NCBI GenBank assembly: GCA_025353485.1
Contig: JANXQO010000024.1
Coordinates: 1 to 64,000, forward strand
From: Chitinophagales bacterium
GTDB lineage: Bacteria > Bacteroidota > Bacteroidia > Chitinophagales > Chitinophagaceae
Direction of reading: 5' to 3'
Length of the DNA: 64,000 nt
Shown: piece after piece, positions 42,387 through 50,823 of the stretch
Layout of the letters: the number at the start of each line of letters is the position of its first letter
Position numbering within the stretch: position 1 is the stretch's first letter
Notes under the pieces: generated by a model
Told to the model about the DNA's origin: nothing
The model's input: only the letters and a program-made list of their open reading frames with translations
Databases searched by the model: none
Position numbers and translations under genes: made by a program

Positions 42387-43277
42387 ATGTTGAAACAAAT
42401 GGTGTTCATATTTTTTTTGTTTTTTATCAGCGGGTATTGTGTTGCGCAAAATGATCAGAACTTTTACAGGATAACTTCTTCATACACTTCTTTTCCTGAC
42501 ACTGCACGGGCAAAAGGGCACGCTTACAAAAATATTTTATATACAGCAGATGATCATTATATGGATAGTTCTGTACAAATTATCATACCTGAAAATTTAG
42601 ATGCAGGGAGAAAAGTTGATATACTATTTTGGTTTCACGGTTGGGGAAATAATATTGACAGCGCTATTGTAAAGTATGAACTGGCAAAGCAATTTGCAGC
42701 CTCCAAAGTAAATGCTGTATTGGTTTTGGCAGAAACAGCCAAAGACGCACCTGATAGTTATGGTGGCAAATTAGAACAGACAGGCGTATTTAAAAACTTG
42801 GTGAGTGATGTACTTATTAAACTTAAAAAAGAAAAAATTATTTCTAAGAAATGCCAACAGGGAAGTATAACACTGGCAGGACATAGTGGAGCATATAGAA
42901 TAATAGCCTATATCCTGCAAAATGGAAATGCTACAGTGAAAGAAGTTATTTTATTTGATGCTTTATATGGAGAAACAAATAAATTTCTACATTGGATACA
43001 GTCCGATCCTGATAATAGTTTTGTAGATATTTATACCAATAACGGCGGTACAGATATTGAAAGTAAAGAAATGGTGAAACAGCTGATTAAGCTAAATGTT
43101 ACAACAGATACAATTGAAGAGAAGGATGTAACAATGCAATTATTACAAACAGAAAGAATTGTTTTTATTCATAGTTTGAATAAACATAATGACATAATTA
43201 ATAATCCGGATAACTTTCGATTGTTTATTGAAAATATTTCTTTTTTAAAAAAAATAAAGAAAAATAGATATAAATAA
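42387..43277 (+). CDS. Secreted alpha/beta-hydrolase-like protein
   Basis: 296 residues from Met18 of the longer frame (42387), chosen because it opens a signal peptide (VFIFFLFFISGYCVAQ). A hydrolase fold is suggested by ILFWFHGWGNNIDSA, VLVLAETAKDAPDSYGG and the elbow LAGHSGAYRIIAY. An acidic residue follows in LFDALYGE and a late His in SLNKHNDIINNP. The substrate is unknown. It sits 62 nt after the DUF6986 gene, so it may be transcribed with it. Confidence in the catalytic class is moderate. Confidence 0.65.
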   Translation: MLKQMVFIFFLFFISGYCVAQNDQNFYRITSSYTSFPDTARAKGHAYKNILYTADDHYMDSSVQIIIPENLDAGRKVDILFWFHGWGNNIDSAIVKYELAKQFAASKVNAVLVLAETAKDAPDSYGGKLEQTGVFKNLVSDVLIKLKKEKIISKKCQQGSITLAGHSGAYRIIAYILQNGNATVKEVILFDALYGETNKFLHWIQSDPDNSFVDIYTNNGGTDIESKEMVKQLIKLNVTTDTIEEKDVTMQLLQTERIVFIHSLNKHNDIINNPDNFRLFIENISFLKKIKKNRYK

Positions 43278-43327
43278 GACTGTGTGATCTGTAATGAATG
43301 ATCCTCATTTTTTTCTGTAGCAATAAA

Positions 43328-43359
43328 ATAAAAAAGCAACTTAAATTAATAAGTTGCTT
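43328..43359 (-). terminator. Terminator for the leftward coiled-coil gene
   Basis: A stem AAGCAACTTA/TAAGTTGCTT with a 6-nt loop; on the minus strand it is followed by a T-rich run. It lies between the convergent hydrolase-like gene and the 43404 gene. Confidence 0.75.
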
Positions 43360-43403
43360 AACAATAATTCACAGGATGTGAAAAAAATTTATTTAGAAAT
43401 TAG

Positions 43404-44399
43404 TTAGCTAAACAAGCCGCCTTTCTTTAGCTCACGGGTGCTTTCTCCAATTTTAAATCCATTTTGATAGATCTGGATTGTATAATTACCCTGTTGAAAA
43501 TTGCCTGGTGTAAATTGAAATTCAACATTCTTTCTTTTAGCTGTTTCAACTTCAACCGGAAGCTTGGCAGTAAAAGATTTATCACCTTCATCACGGGTAG
43601 TAAAAGTTCCTGAATGTAAGGCTTCAACTGTTATAGGCTTACCATCCGGGCCTACTACCAATACATAAATATCAGTGGTGCCAGCTTGTGCAATACGATT
43701 ATCAACATCAAAAGAAATTTTTAATTTATCAACACGCTTTGCAGTTAAAGTTACTTTTTCCTGCCCATTGCTCTTTAATTTTACAGGTGTGATAGAAATA
43801 TTTGATGCGTTTAATGTAGAAGCAATATCAACTTTCTTTTCAAGATCCTGTTTGGCAACAGTAGTTGTTGTAAGATCCTGATTTAGCTTTTCTTTTTCTG
43901 CAGTTAAAGTTGTTTTTTCCTGTGTTAATACAACTTTATCCTGTGTTAGGTTTTGATTATCCTGTGTTAAACGGGCAACATCTGCCTGCATGTTTGTGAT
44001 CTTATCATTAAGGCTGGCAATTAGTTGTTTAGCCCTGTTTAATTCAGAGGCAGTTGCATTTTTCTTATTTAAAATGCTGCGGATCTCTGCTTTTGTTTTA
44101 CTTATCTGGCTGTTGCTTGCAGTTAATTTACCCTGCAAACTGCTGTTAACAGTTTTTATAGAATCAAGGCGTGCCAGTGAAGCATCAAAGCTTTGCTGAA
44201 CGTCACTTTTTTCATCTGTTACTTTAGCAATTTGTGTTTGCTGCTTTTCAATAGTTGCAGTTGATGTTTTTTTGTCAAAAACTAAATATCCACTAACTCC
44301 CACAAGAAGAACAGCTAATATAACCAAAAATAAATTTCTGTAATCTTTGCGGGGTTGTTTAGTTTCGATGCTTGAATTTTCCAAATTTGTAGTAGTCAT
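43404..44399 (-). CDS. Membrane-anchored coiled-coil protein
   Basis: 331 residues. An N-terminal basic segment (KQPRKDYRN) precedes one transmembrane helix (about 23-41, FLVILAVLLVGVSGYLVF). A long coiled coil follows from about 47 to 190, rich in Gln, Lys, Asp and Thr with heptad-like spacing (VARLTQDNQNLTQDKVVLTQ). The C-terminal ~140 residues are beta-rich (KLKSNGQEKVTLTAKRVDKL), resembling an extracytoplasmic Ig-like domain. Family and function are not recognised; a cell-envelope structural role is possible. A terminator follows at 43328. Confidence 0.65.
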   Translation of the reverse strand: MTTTNLENSSIETKQPRKDYRNLFLVILAVLLVGVSGYLVFDKKTSTATIEKQQTQIAKVTDEKSDVQQSFDASLARLDSIKTVNSSLQGKLTASNSQISKTKAEIRSILNKKNATASELNRAKQLIASLNDKITNMQADVARLTQDNQNLTQDKVVLTQEKTTLTAEKEKLNQDLTTTTVAKQDLEKKVDIASTLNASNISITPVKLKSNGQEKVTLTAKRVDKLKISFDVDNRIAQAGTTDIYVLVVGPDGKPITVEALHSGTFTTRDEGDKSFTAKLPVEVETAKRKNVEFQFTPGNFQQGNYTIQIYQNGFKIGESTRELKKGGLFS

Positions 44400-44856
44400 G
44401 TTGTAAATTTTATGTTTAAAAATGAGAGTTTATATATTTGAGAACCTATATTATTAAATACTTTTTTCGTAATTAAAACCAACTATGTTTCAGGGAAGCA
44501 ACACATTAATTTCCATAATCATGCCAGAAGGCTCCTTTTGCAACAAAGTGATTGAGAGTATTAATAAAAATTTTCTATGTCACTGATTAACACTGTATTA
44601 AAAACAGAACAAAAAGAAGTTAAAATTTTGCAAATGAATATCTGTTATGATTAAATTTAAAGGAAAGGTTGGTTTATTATAAAAGGTTGTAAATAGAAGC
44701 TATAGCGCCGCTAAAAATATTTTGTCAACTCCTTATAAATTTTATAGCCTTTGTAATTTTCTTAGTTGTTAAAAAATGTATAAGGCTAAGATATTTTATC
44801 TGTTATTTTACCCTTCTCAAATAATCCCTTTACTTTTCAATCTTAATTAAAAATGT
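44400..44856. other. Noncoding 457-nt gap between divergent genes
   Basis: The gap is AT-rich and must hold promoters for the coiled-coil gene (leftward) and the SDR gene (rightward). I see no RNA gene, repeat or convincing small ORF; one 11-codon frame near 44647 is too short to support. Confidence 0.6.
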
Positions 44857-45615
44857 ATGTTAACTAAAATAGCATTAGTAACCGGAGGCAGCAGAGGCCT
44901 GGGTAAAGATATGGCGCTGCGGCTTGCCCGGCACGGACATGATGTTGTGATAACTTATCAATCTCAGAAGGAAGCTGCGCAGGCAGTAGTAAGCGAAATT
45001 GAATTGCATGGCAAACAGGCTGCGGCACTGCCTTTTGATGCTAATGATTTTTCGTCACTTGAAAAATTTGTTCAGCAATTCAGGGAATTATTACAAAAGA
45101 AATGGAATGTACAGTCTTTTGATTTTTTAATAAATAATGCAGGTATAGGAGCTACCCTGCCATTTGCACAGGTAACTGAAGAAGACTTTGATAAGTTTAT
45201 GAACATACATTTTAAAAGCGTTTATTTTTTAACACAACAACTCCTTCCTTTGATAAATGATAATGGCAGAGTGATAAATATTTCAACCGGCACTACCCGG
45301 TTTTGTGTGCCGGGTTATTCAGTATATGCATCTATGAAAGGTGCAGTTGAAGTTTTTACAAGATACCTTGCCAAAGAAGTTGGTGCAAAGGGTATTACTG
45401 TAAATGTAGTGGCTCCAGGTCCTGTTGAAACTGATTTTAATAATGGCGGCAACAGGGATATTCCTGAAAGAAAAAAAATCCTGGCATCACAATCAGCATT
45501 AGGAAGAGTTGGTTTGCCAAAAGATATTGGAGGAGTGATCGCTTTTTTATGCAGTGAAGATGGCGGATGGATTAACGGGCAACGGTTGGAGGTTTCGGGT
45601 GGAATTAATTTGTAG
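44857..45615 (+). CDS. Short-chain dehydrogenase/reductase (FabG-like)
   Basis: 252 residues, classical SDR size. Cofactor motif VTGGSRGLGKDMALRLA (TGxxxGxG) at the N-terminus, FLINNAGIGATLPFA (NNAG), the catalytic Ser in INISTGT, the Y-x3-K site in YSVYASMKGAVE, and the C-terminal VSGGINL. It is an NAD(P)-dependent oxidoreductase, near 3-oxoacyl-ACP reductase or glucose dehydrogenase in sequence style; the substrate is not assigned. The start at 44857 (MLTKIALVTGG) is preferred, because the ATG 4 nt earlier is out of frame and stops at once. Confidence 0.92.
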   Translation: MLTKIALVTGGSRGLGKDMALRLARHGHDVVITYQSQKEAAQAVVSEIELHGKQAAALPFDANDFSSLEKFVQQFRELLQKKWNVQSFDFLINNAGIGATLPFAQVTEEDFDKFMNIHFKSVYFLTQQLLPLINDNGRVINISTGTTRFCVPGYSVYASMKGAVEVFTRYLAKEVGAKGITVNVVAPGPVETDFNNGGNRDIPERKKILASQSALGRVGLPKDIGGVIAFLCSEDGGWINGQRLEVSGGINL

Positions 45616-45691
45616 TTTTGGTAACTGATATAACTTATCAACTGAAATACTTTTTTATTATTTACACTTCAAAATATTATTAATTTCTGCT

Positions 45692-46288
45692 ATGAGTTTA
45701 CAATTAAACAGATCAACTTTTGGCGACCCCGTTAATTCAGGAAATGTTTTATCGCGAAATGAAGTTGAAAAATTATTGAATGAATGGGTTTTGAATGATC
45801 GTTTAAAATTGCACATGAAACAGGTGGCTCATTTAATGAAAAGCTGGGCTAAAGAAAAAGAGGAACTTAATGATGATGATGTATGGAAATGGGAAATGGC
45901 AGGCTTACTGCATGATGCTGACTGGGATCAATGGCCTGATCAGCATTGCAAAAAAATTATAGAAGAACTGGAAATGAAAAATGTTGATCCGGAAATTATT
46001 CATGCCATTGCATCTCATGGCCCTGAACATTTTGGTGTGGAACCGGAAACAAAAATGGATAAAATGCTTTATGCCTTTGATGAACTAAGCGGCTTTATTC
46101 ATGCTTATTCACTTATGCGTCCCAATGGATATGAGGGTATGGAAGTAAAAGGAGTAAAAAAGCGTTTTAAGGATAAAGCTTTTGCCGCAAGTGTTTCCCG
46201 TGATGATATTAATGATGCCGCCGACCGCAGTGGTATTTCATTAGATGAGCTGATAGGTTTTGCAATCTTTCATCAGCAACAAAGCTGA
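45692..46288 (+). CDS. HD-domain phosphohydrolase-like protein
   Basis: 198 residues. The HD metal site is GLLHDADWDQWPDQHCK (about 72-88), with an upstream His in RLKLHMKQVAHLM and a downstream Asp in LYAFDELSGFIHAYSLMRP. It resembles HDIG-family proteins annotated as metal-dependent phosphohydrolases acting on a nucleotide or phosphorylated metabolite. The substrate is unknown. It is transcribed rightward 76 nt after the SDR gene. Confidence 0.85.
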   Translation: MSLQLNRSTFGDPVNSGNVLSRNEVEKLLNEWVLNDRLKLHMKQVAHLMKSWAKEKEELNDDDVWKWEMAGLLHDADWDQWPDQHCKKIIEELEMKNVDPEIIHAIASHGPEHFGVEPETKMDKMLYAFDELSGFIHAYSLMRPNGYEGMEVKGVKKRFKDKAFAASVSRDDINDAADRSGISLDELIGFAIFHQQQS

Positions 46289-46348
46289 TCACTGAAAATA
46301 ATCCGCAATCTTTTACCACTACCTTTCATATTTGTATGTTTGTAATTC

Positions 46349-47146
46349 ATGAAAAATCTTTCACCGGAGATCCGCACTGTACAGGTAACCCGTTATATCA
46401 CACCATTGCGTGAAGGTGGTTCTTTGCCTGCCATTGTAGAGGCGGACGATGATTTTTTATATGTGCTTAAATTCAAAGGAGCAGGGCAGGGGGTAAAAGC
46501 GCTTATTGCGGAATTGATTGGTGGTGAACTGGCCCGTATAATGGGATTAAAAATGCCGGAAATTGTATTTGCAAATCTTGATGAAGCCTTTGGCCGCACA
46601 GAACCTGATGAAGAAATACAGGACCTGTTGAAAGCCAGCGTGGGATTAAATCTCGGGCTTCATTATCTTTCAGGCTCTGCTACATTTGATCCGTTGGTTA
46701 CTACACCTGATCCAAAACTTGCCTCTAAAATTGTATGGCTGGATAGCTTTTTAAATAATGTTGACCGTACCTCACGAAATGCCAATATGCTTTTGTGGCA
46801 AAAAGAACTATGGCTTATTGACCATGGCGCAGGATTATATTTTCATCACTCATGGCACAATTGGGAAGAGCAGGCTACACGGTCTTTCACCCACATAAAA
46901 GATCATGTATTATTATCAAAGGCAAGTGAACTGGATGCCGTGGATAAGGAAATGCACACTTTATTGAATGATGAAATATTCCATTCTATAGTAGCTTTAA
47001 TTCCTGATGAATGGTTGCTGGTTGATGCACCGTTTCAATCTATCACACAACACAGGCAAGCCTATGAACAATTTTTACTTCGCCGCTTTGCCCATTCACC
47101 CATCTTTGTAAAAGAAACACAAAATGCAAGAGAAGGACTTATTTGA
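46349..47146 (+). CDS. HipA-like kinase family protein
   Basis: 265 residues. LYVLKFKGAGQG supplies a kinase beta3-like Lys. IVWLDSFLNNVDRTSRNANML is the HipA-type D-x-x-x-x-N-x-D-R catalytic loop and LWLIDHGAGLYFH the metal loop (IDH in place of DFD). It matches the stand-alone HipA_2-type family rather than full-length HipA, lacking HipA's N-terminal domain. It likely phosphorylates a protein; the target is unknown. Its 3' end overlaps the DUF3037 gene by 23 nt, and the two appear to be a functional pair. HipB was not seen. Confidence 0.8.
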   Translation: MKNLSPEIRTVQVTRYITPLREGGSLPAIVEADDDFLYVLKFKGAGQGVKALIAELIGGELARIMGLKMPEIVFANLDEAFGRTEPDEEIQDLLKASVGLNLGLHYLSGSATFDPLVTTPDPKLASKIVWLDSFLNNVDRTSRNANMLLWQKELWLIDHGAGLYFHHSWHNWEEQATRSFTHIKDHVLLSKASELDAVDKEMHTLLNDEIFHSIVALIPDEWLLVDAPFQSITQHRQAYEQFLLRRFAHSPIFVKETQNAREGLI

Positions 47147-47504
47147 GTATGCCGTTATTCGTGTAGTGCCACGGGTAGAAAGGGAAGAATTTTTTAATGT
47201 AGGTGTAGTGCTGTATTGTGCGAAACAAAAGTTTTTAAAAATGTTATTCAGGATAGATGAAGAGCGCCTGCAGGTATTTTGCAGTAACTGTGATGTGCAT
47301 GATGTAAATGAATACCTGGTGGCATTTGAGCGCATATGTACCGGCAGCGAGGACGCAGGCCCAATAGGTATATTGCCCATTGCAGAACGTTTTAGATGGC
47401 TTACCGCCACACGAAGTACGGTTGTACAAACCTCTAAAGTTCATCCGGGATTTTGTGATGATGCAGGAGAAATGTTGCACAAATTATTTGGACAATTAGT
47501 ATAG
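47124..47504 (+). CDS. DUF3037 protein, partner of the HipA-like kinase
   Basis: 126 residues. It begins MQEKDLFEYAVIRVVPRVEREEF, the DUF3037 N-terminal signature. GVVLYCAKQKFLKMLFRID and LPIAERFRWLTATRSTVVQ follow, the latter a conserved Arg-rich block, and it ends HPGFCDDAGEMLHKLFGQLV. The function is unknown. It overlaps the kinase gene by 23 nt, indicating coupled translation; DUF3037 next to a HipA-like kinase is a recurrent arrangement. It could be substrate, regulator or antitoxin, but none is shown. Confidence 0.85.
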   Translation: MQEKDLFEYAVIRVVPRVEREEFFNVGVVLYCAKQKFLKMLFRIDEERLQVFCSNCDVHDVNEYLVAFERICTGSEDAGPIGILPIAERFRWLTATRSTVVQTSKVHPGFCDDAGEMLHKLFGQLV

Positions 47505-47519
47505 TATATAACGTGAATT

Positions 47520-47560
47520 GTCAATGGTGAATATTTCACGATTAACAATTCACCATTGAC
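47520..47560. repeat. Inverted repeat, 13-nt arms
   Basis: GTCAATGGTGAAT (47520-47532) is perfectly complementary to ATTCACCATTGAC (47548-47560), with a 15-nt spacer. It may end DUF3037 transcription, though no T-run follows directly. Confidence 0.8.
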
Positions 47561-47629
47561 GAATCTTATGACTCCAGGGAAAGCAGTGAGAGCAAAACTT
47601 ATTTTTTAAGAATTAGATTTGCCTTTTAA

Positions 47630-47700
47630 TGCCCGATAGTATAACGGTAGTACATTAGATTCTGATTCTGATTGTCTTGGTTCGAATCCAGGTCGGGTAA
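47630..47700 (+). tRNA. tRNA-Gln (anticodon CTG)
   Basis: The acceptor TGCCCGA pairs with TCGGGTA (one G-T pair). The D-arm is GTATAACGGTAGTAC. The anticodon stem TTAGA/TCTGA encloses TTCTGAT, giving anticodon CTG for CAG codons. The T-arm is GGTTCGAATCC. CCA is not encoded. Confidence 0.95.
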
Positions 47701-47812
47701 CAAATAAGTAAGCATTGAAAGTGTCAGCAAATAGTACATTTATTTTATAGGTCTGTTTTTGCAAACTACCAAAACCCAAAGAATCTTAATTTATATTTAC
47801 TCAAATTTTAAA

Positions 47813-48241
47813 ATGAAAATAATTATAAAAATAATTTTTGCCGCCCTGTTTTTTTGTACACAAAATGCCGGAGCTCAAAATCCTCAAAACTGGACAAACA
47901 AAGAATTGATAGAACCCTCCGAACTGGCACCCGTTTTAAAAACTAAAAATACCCCTGTAATTTTTAGTATAGGCCCTGCAGCCACCATCCCTAATTCAAT
48001 TGATATTGGAATGGTTAAGGATAAAGCCAATCTTGATAAATTTAAAAAGCAATTAAGCGCACTTCCAAAGAAAACCAAAATTGTGGTGTATTGCGGCTGT
48101 TGTCCTTATGAACATTGCCCCAATGTACGTCCTGCAATTGATGTATTAAAAGAAATGAAGTTTACCAATTACAGGCTGTTGAATTTACCGCATAATATAA
48201 AAACTGACTGGATAGATAAAGGTTTTCCAACTGAGAAATAA
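47813..48241 (+). CDS. Secreted rhodanese-like protein
   Basis: 142 residues from the ATG at 47813, which opens a signal peptide (MKIIIKIIFAALFFCTQNAGAQ); an upstream TTG is less plausible. The middle holds PVIFSIGPAATIPNSIDIG. KTKIVVYCGCCPYEHCPNVRP follows, with Cys in the position of the rhodanese active-site loop (YCGCCP). A sulfur-transfer or thiol role in the periplasm is inferred. The four Cys in CGCCPYEHC are an unusual cluster and could bind metal. Confidence 0.75.
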   Translation: MKIIIKIIFAALFFCTQNAGAQNPQNWTNKELIEPSELAPVLKTKNTPVIFSIGPAATIPNSIDIGMVKDKANLDKFKKQLSALPKKTKIVVYCGCCPYEHCPNVRPAIDVLKEMKFTNYRLLNLPHNIKTDWIDKGFPTEK

Positions 48242-48401
48242 TTTATTTCTTCAAAGGTTTTTGCTTTATAGACATTCTGCGTTGCAGCGTAATATTTTTT
48301 TAGTTGCCGGATATTTTTTTTACATTTAATTATTATTAACTTCCGGTTTTGTTTATCTGTGTTCTAACACCTTTATTATTCATTTTTAAAACCTTAAAAC
48401 A

Positions 48402-49121
48402 ATGAAGCAATTCAAGTTTCTATCTGTCATTACATTAGTGGCCTGTTCTGTCTTTTTCTCTTCCTGCAACGATGATGAAAAAAAAGCAGATGATGTAACA
48501 GTAAGTACAGATACTACTGCAGTAAATAAAACGGAACCACCTGCAAAGCCCGGCAATATTTTAATTATTAAACAAAAAGTGGCAAACTTTGCAAAATGGA
48601 AACCAGTTTATGAGGCGCACGATTCAACCCGCCTGGCGTATGGGCTGCACAATTATATTGTGTCACGTGGTATAAAAGATTCCAATATGGTAATGGTAGT
48701 GTTAAAGATGGATGATTCTACCAAAGCAAAACAATTTACTGCATTGCCTGATCTGAAAGCAGCTATGCAAAGAGGAGGTGTAATAGGAGCGCCTTCATTT
48801 CTGTATATTGATATGCAGGTGCTTGATACTTCCAGTGCGTTGCCAACAAGGGTAATAGTAACCCATAAAGTAAAAGACTGGGATGCCTGGAAAAAATCAT
48901 TCGATAGCCATAAACAAACAAGGATGGATGCGGGCATTACAGATAGGGCCATCGGCTATTCAGTGGGCGACACACATACAGTAACCGTAGCTTTTGTTAT
49001 TAATGACATGAAAAAAGCGGAAGCATTCATGGCTTCAAAAGATTTAAAAGATAAAATGGCAGAAGCAGGAGTAGTTGGCCCACCGGATATTTTCTTTTAC
49101 AAAGTTGTTCAAAAATATTAA
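48402..49121 (+). CDS. Lipoprotein with a duplicated ABM/EthD-like domain
   Basis: 239 residues. The signal ends in the lipobox FFSSC, followed by a charged linker. Two homologous domains follow: VANFAKWKPVYEAHDSTRLA aligns with VKDWDAWKKSFDSHKQTRMD, and DLKAAMQRGGVIGAPSF aligns with DLKDKMAEAGVVGPPDI. These look like two ferredoxin-like dimeric alpha-beta barrel units. The function is unknown. The gene stands alone with a good terminator 3' (49153). Confidence 0.75.
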   Translation: MKQFKFLSVITLVACSVFFSSCNDDEKKADDVTVSTDTTAVNKTEPPAKPGNILIIKQKVANFAKWKPVYEAHDSTRLAYGLHNYIVSRGIKDSNMVMVVLKMDDSTKAKQFTALPDLKAAMQRGGVIGAPSFLYIDMQVLDTSSALPTRVIVTHKVKDWDAWKKSFDSHKQTRMDAGITDRAIGYSVGDTHTVTVAFVINDMKKAEAFMASKDLKDKMAEAGVVGPPDIFFYKVVQKY

Positions 49122-49152
49122 TTGATGTAATACGCAGAAATATTTTTGCAAT

Positions 49153-49186
49153 AAAAAGGTGATGGTTATTTAGCCATCACCTTTTT
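49153..49186 (+). terminator. Rho-independent terminator
   Basis: A 13-bp stem AAAAAGGTGATGG/CCATCACCTTTTT with an 8-nt loop lies 31 nt after the lipoprotein stop. Confidence 0.92.
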
Positions 49187-49476
49187 ATGTTTAATAACTA
49201 AAGAATAGAATCTGCAGCCATGTTCATCTTGTTATTAAAACAATGCAGGGTACCTTATCTGATTTGGTATGCACGTCATCGTTTATATTTTAGGGTATGA
49301 AAATTTGTGTTGGCGGCAATGATAAAAGTTTTTCAGTCAAGCCGTAAAAGAAGTTAGTTGCAGAGAAAGCATCTTTGCGTTTTTGCTTCTTTTATTTCTT
49401 TACGTAAAACCTCCCTGCAACATTGTACCAGCATCATAAAAATAATTATGTACCTTTTTACTCCAAAACTATTGTT
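49187..49476. other. Noncoding gap, degenerate repeat remnant
   Basis: Part of the ~355 nt without a gene before 49477. Around 49339-49404, TAAAAGAAG, GCAGAGAAAGCAT, CTTTGCG and CTTCTTTTA resemble a decayed nested palindrome of the GCAGAG type seen at 62622-62709. Nothing else was recognised. Confidence 0.4.
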
Positions 49477-49968
49477 ATGGCAGCACCAATACATTCGCCG
49501 TTGCAAAAAGACCTATCAGGATTAGCGCTTTTTATTTCGATTCCGCAAATAATTGCATCTCCAATTGTTGTAGGTGTTTCTCATCTTATATATCCTAAAA
49601 ATGTAGCTTTTGAAGTAAAAGATATTCTTGATTTTATTGTGGTATCATTTCCGTTAACATTAAGTGTTGCCCTGCTTTTTGTAATAATTGCAAAAGGAAA
49701 GTTTAATCTGTTTTACCTGTTGTTTGTTGTTGCAGGCGCTGCGCTGCTCTCAAATCTTTTGCATATGATAGTTGGAGAAATTCCTTCGGTAGATATAAAC
49801 AGAGGTGGCAATAATTCTGCAATTATGTGGGTCTTTAAAATATTCGACGTTTACTGGAATACCTTTGGCCCGATCCTTTTTATTCAGTCATGTTGTATTG
49901 GTATATATGCAGGGGTTAAATATTTGAATATAGAAGACAGAAAAAAAAGGGCTAAGAATAGCAAATAA
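49477..49968 (+). CDS. Hypothetical integral membrane protein, four helices
   Basis: 163 residues from the ATG at 49477 (MAAPIHSPLQKDL); an in-frame upstream ATG would add 18 atypical residues. Four hydrophobic stretches appear: GLALFISIPQIIASPIVVGV, DFIVVSFPLTLSVALLFVI, FYLLFVVAGAALLSNL and GPILFIQSCCIGIYAGV. The loop near residue 105 (VDINRGGNNSAIM) is polar. No family is recognised. It is a single gene with a long untranslated stretch upstream. Confidence 0.6.
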   Translation: MAAPIHSPLQKDLSGLALFISIPQIIASPIVVGVSHLIYPKNVAFEVKDILDFIVVSFPLTLSVALLFVIIAKGKFNLFYLLFVVAGAALLSNLLHMIVGEIPSVDINRGGNNSAIMWVFKIFDVYWNTFGPILFIQSCCIGIYAGVKYLNIEDRKKRAKNSK

Positions 49969-50001
49969 TTTTTGTGATCACCTCTAAAATAATCGGATCA
50001 T

Positions 50002-50373
50002 TTACAGCGGCGTTGTTATCCACCATGTGTTTCCAAACGGGTCAGTAATTCCGCCGCTTCTTCCATAGGGTTGATTGGCCGGCGGCATCAATGAAGTTGC
50101 ACCTTCGTCTAATGCTTTTTTAAATGTTTCATCTGCATTCTCTACATAAATAAATAAACCGGTAGTTCTTTCTGTAAATTGTTCAGTAGCATCTGCAAAC
50201 ATTATTGTGCTGCTGCCGATCATTACTTCTGCATGCATGATAATTTTTTCATCTCTCATGTGCCGTATTTTTTCTTCAGCTTTAAAATCGCTTTGCGTAA
50301 ATGCTGAAAATTTAGCTGCATCTTTTACAATCAGAGAAGGCATCACTGTTTGATAACCGGAAGGTATGTTCAT
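50002..50373 (-). CDS. VOC-family (PhnB/glyoxalase-like) protein
   Basis: 123 residues. It shows MPSLIVKDAAKFSAFTQ at the N-terminus, MHAEVMIGSSTIMFADA in the middle, and YGRSGGITDPFGNTWWITT at the C-terminus. This is the second half-site of PhnB-like vicinal-oxygen-chelate proteins. The fold is clear, but members range from antibiotic resistance proteins to enzymes; the activity is not identifiable. Leftward single gene. Confidence 0.85.
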   Translation of the reverse strand: MNIPSGYQTVMPSLIVKDAAKFSAFTQSDFKAEEKIRHMRDEKIIMHAEVMIGSSTIMFADATEQFTERTTGLFIYVENADETFKKALDEGATSLMPPANQPYGRSGGITDPFGNTWWITTPL

Positions 50374-50470
50374 AATTTAAAATTTTGTGTAAAGATATTT
50401 TTTTGTAAAAAATATTTTCTCTTTCTTCTCTTGCTGGTATTTCAACTAAAACTTATTAAAATCTTTTTAT

Positions 50471-50497
50471 AAAAAAAGCCCTGCAATTGCAAGGCTA
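50471..50497 (-). terminator. Terminator for the His-rich secreted protein gene
   Basis: An imperfect stem AGCCCTGCAA/TTGCAAGGCT; on the minus strand it is followed by seven T. It lies 26 nt downstream of the His-rich gene. Confidence 0.75.
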
Positions 50498-50522
50498 TCA
50501 TTCATTTTTTTACAAAAATTAT

Positions 50523-50753
50523 CTATTTTTTATCTTTTACCTCTCCGTCTTTCATATCCACCTTATGCTTGTGCATATGGCCATGGTGCTCATGCTTAAC
50601 TTTGTAGCCTTTGTATTTTTTATGGCGGCTAACAGTGTTGTGTACTTTTTGTATGGGGGTGGATGTTTTTTTCATTTTATCCTTATCATCCTGGGCTTTT
50701 ACAGCAATGCCAATAGAAAATGTGAGCATTAAAAGAAATAATAACTTTTTCAT
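50523..50753 (-). CDS. Small secreted His/Lys-rich protein
   Basis: 76 residues from the ATG at 50753 (signal peptide MKKLLFLLMLTFSIGIAVKAQ). The mature peptide is very basic, and the segment KHEHHGHMHKHKVDMKDGE carries seven His in about 16 residues, a metal-binding-like composition. No family is recognised. It might bind zinc, copper or nickel in the periplasm; this is inferred from composition only. Confidence 0.65.
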   Translation of the reverse strand: MKKLLFLLMLTFSIGIAVKAQDDKDKMKKTSTPIQKVHNTVSRHKKYKGYKVKHEHHGHMHKHKVDMKDGEVKDKK

Positions 50754-50823
50754 TTTTAATAATTTTTTTATGATTAAATAAATATGTTGTGCATGTTGCA
50801 AATACTATGCCTATAGAAAAATA

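Noticed and set aside
44640-44690. 11-codon ORF in the 44.4-44.8 kb gap
   Set aside because: Too short and without context to support as a gene.
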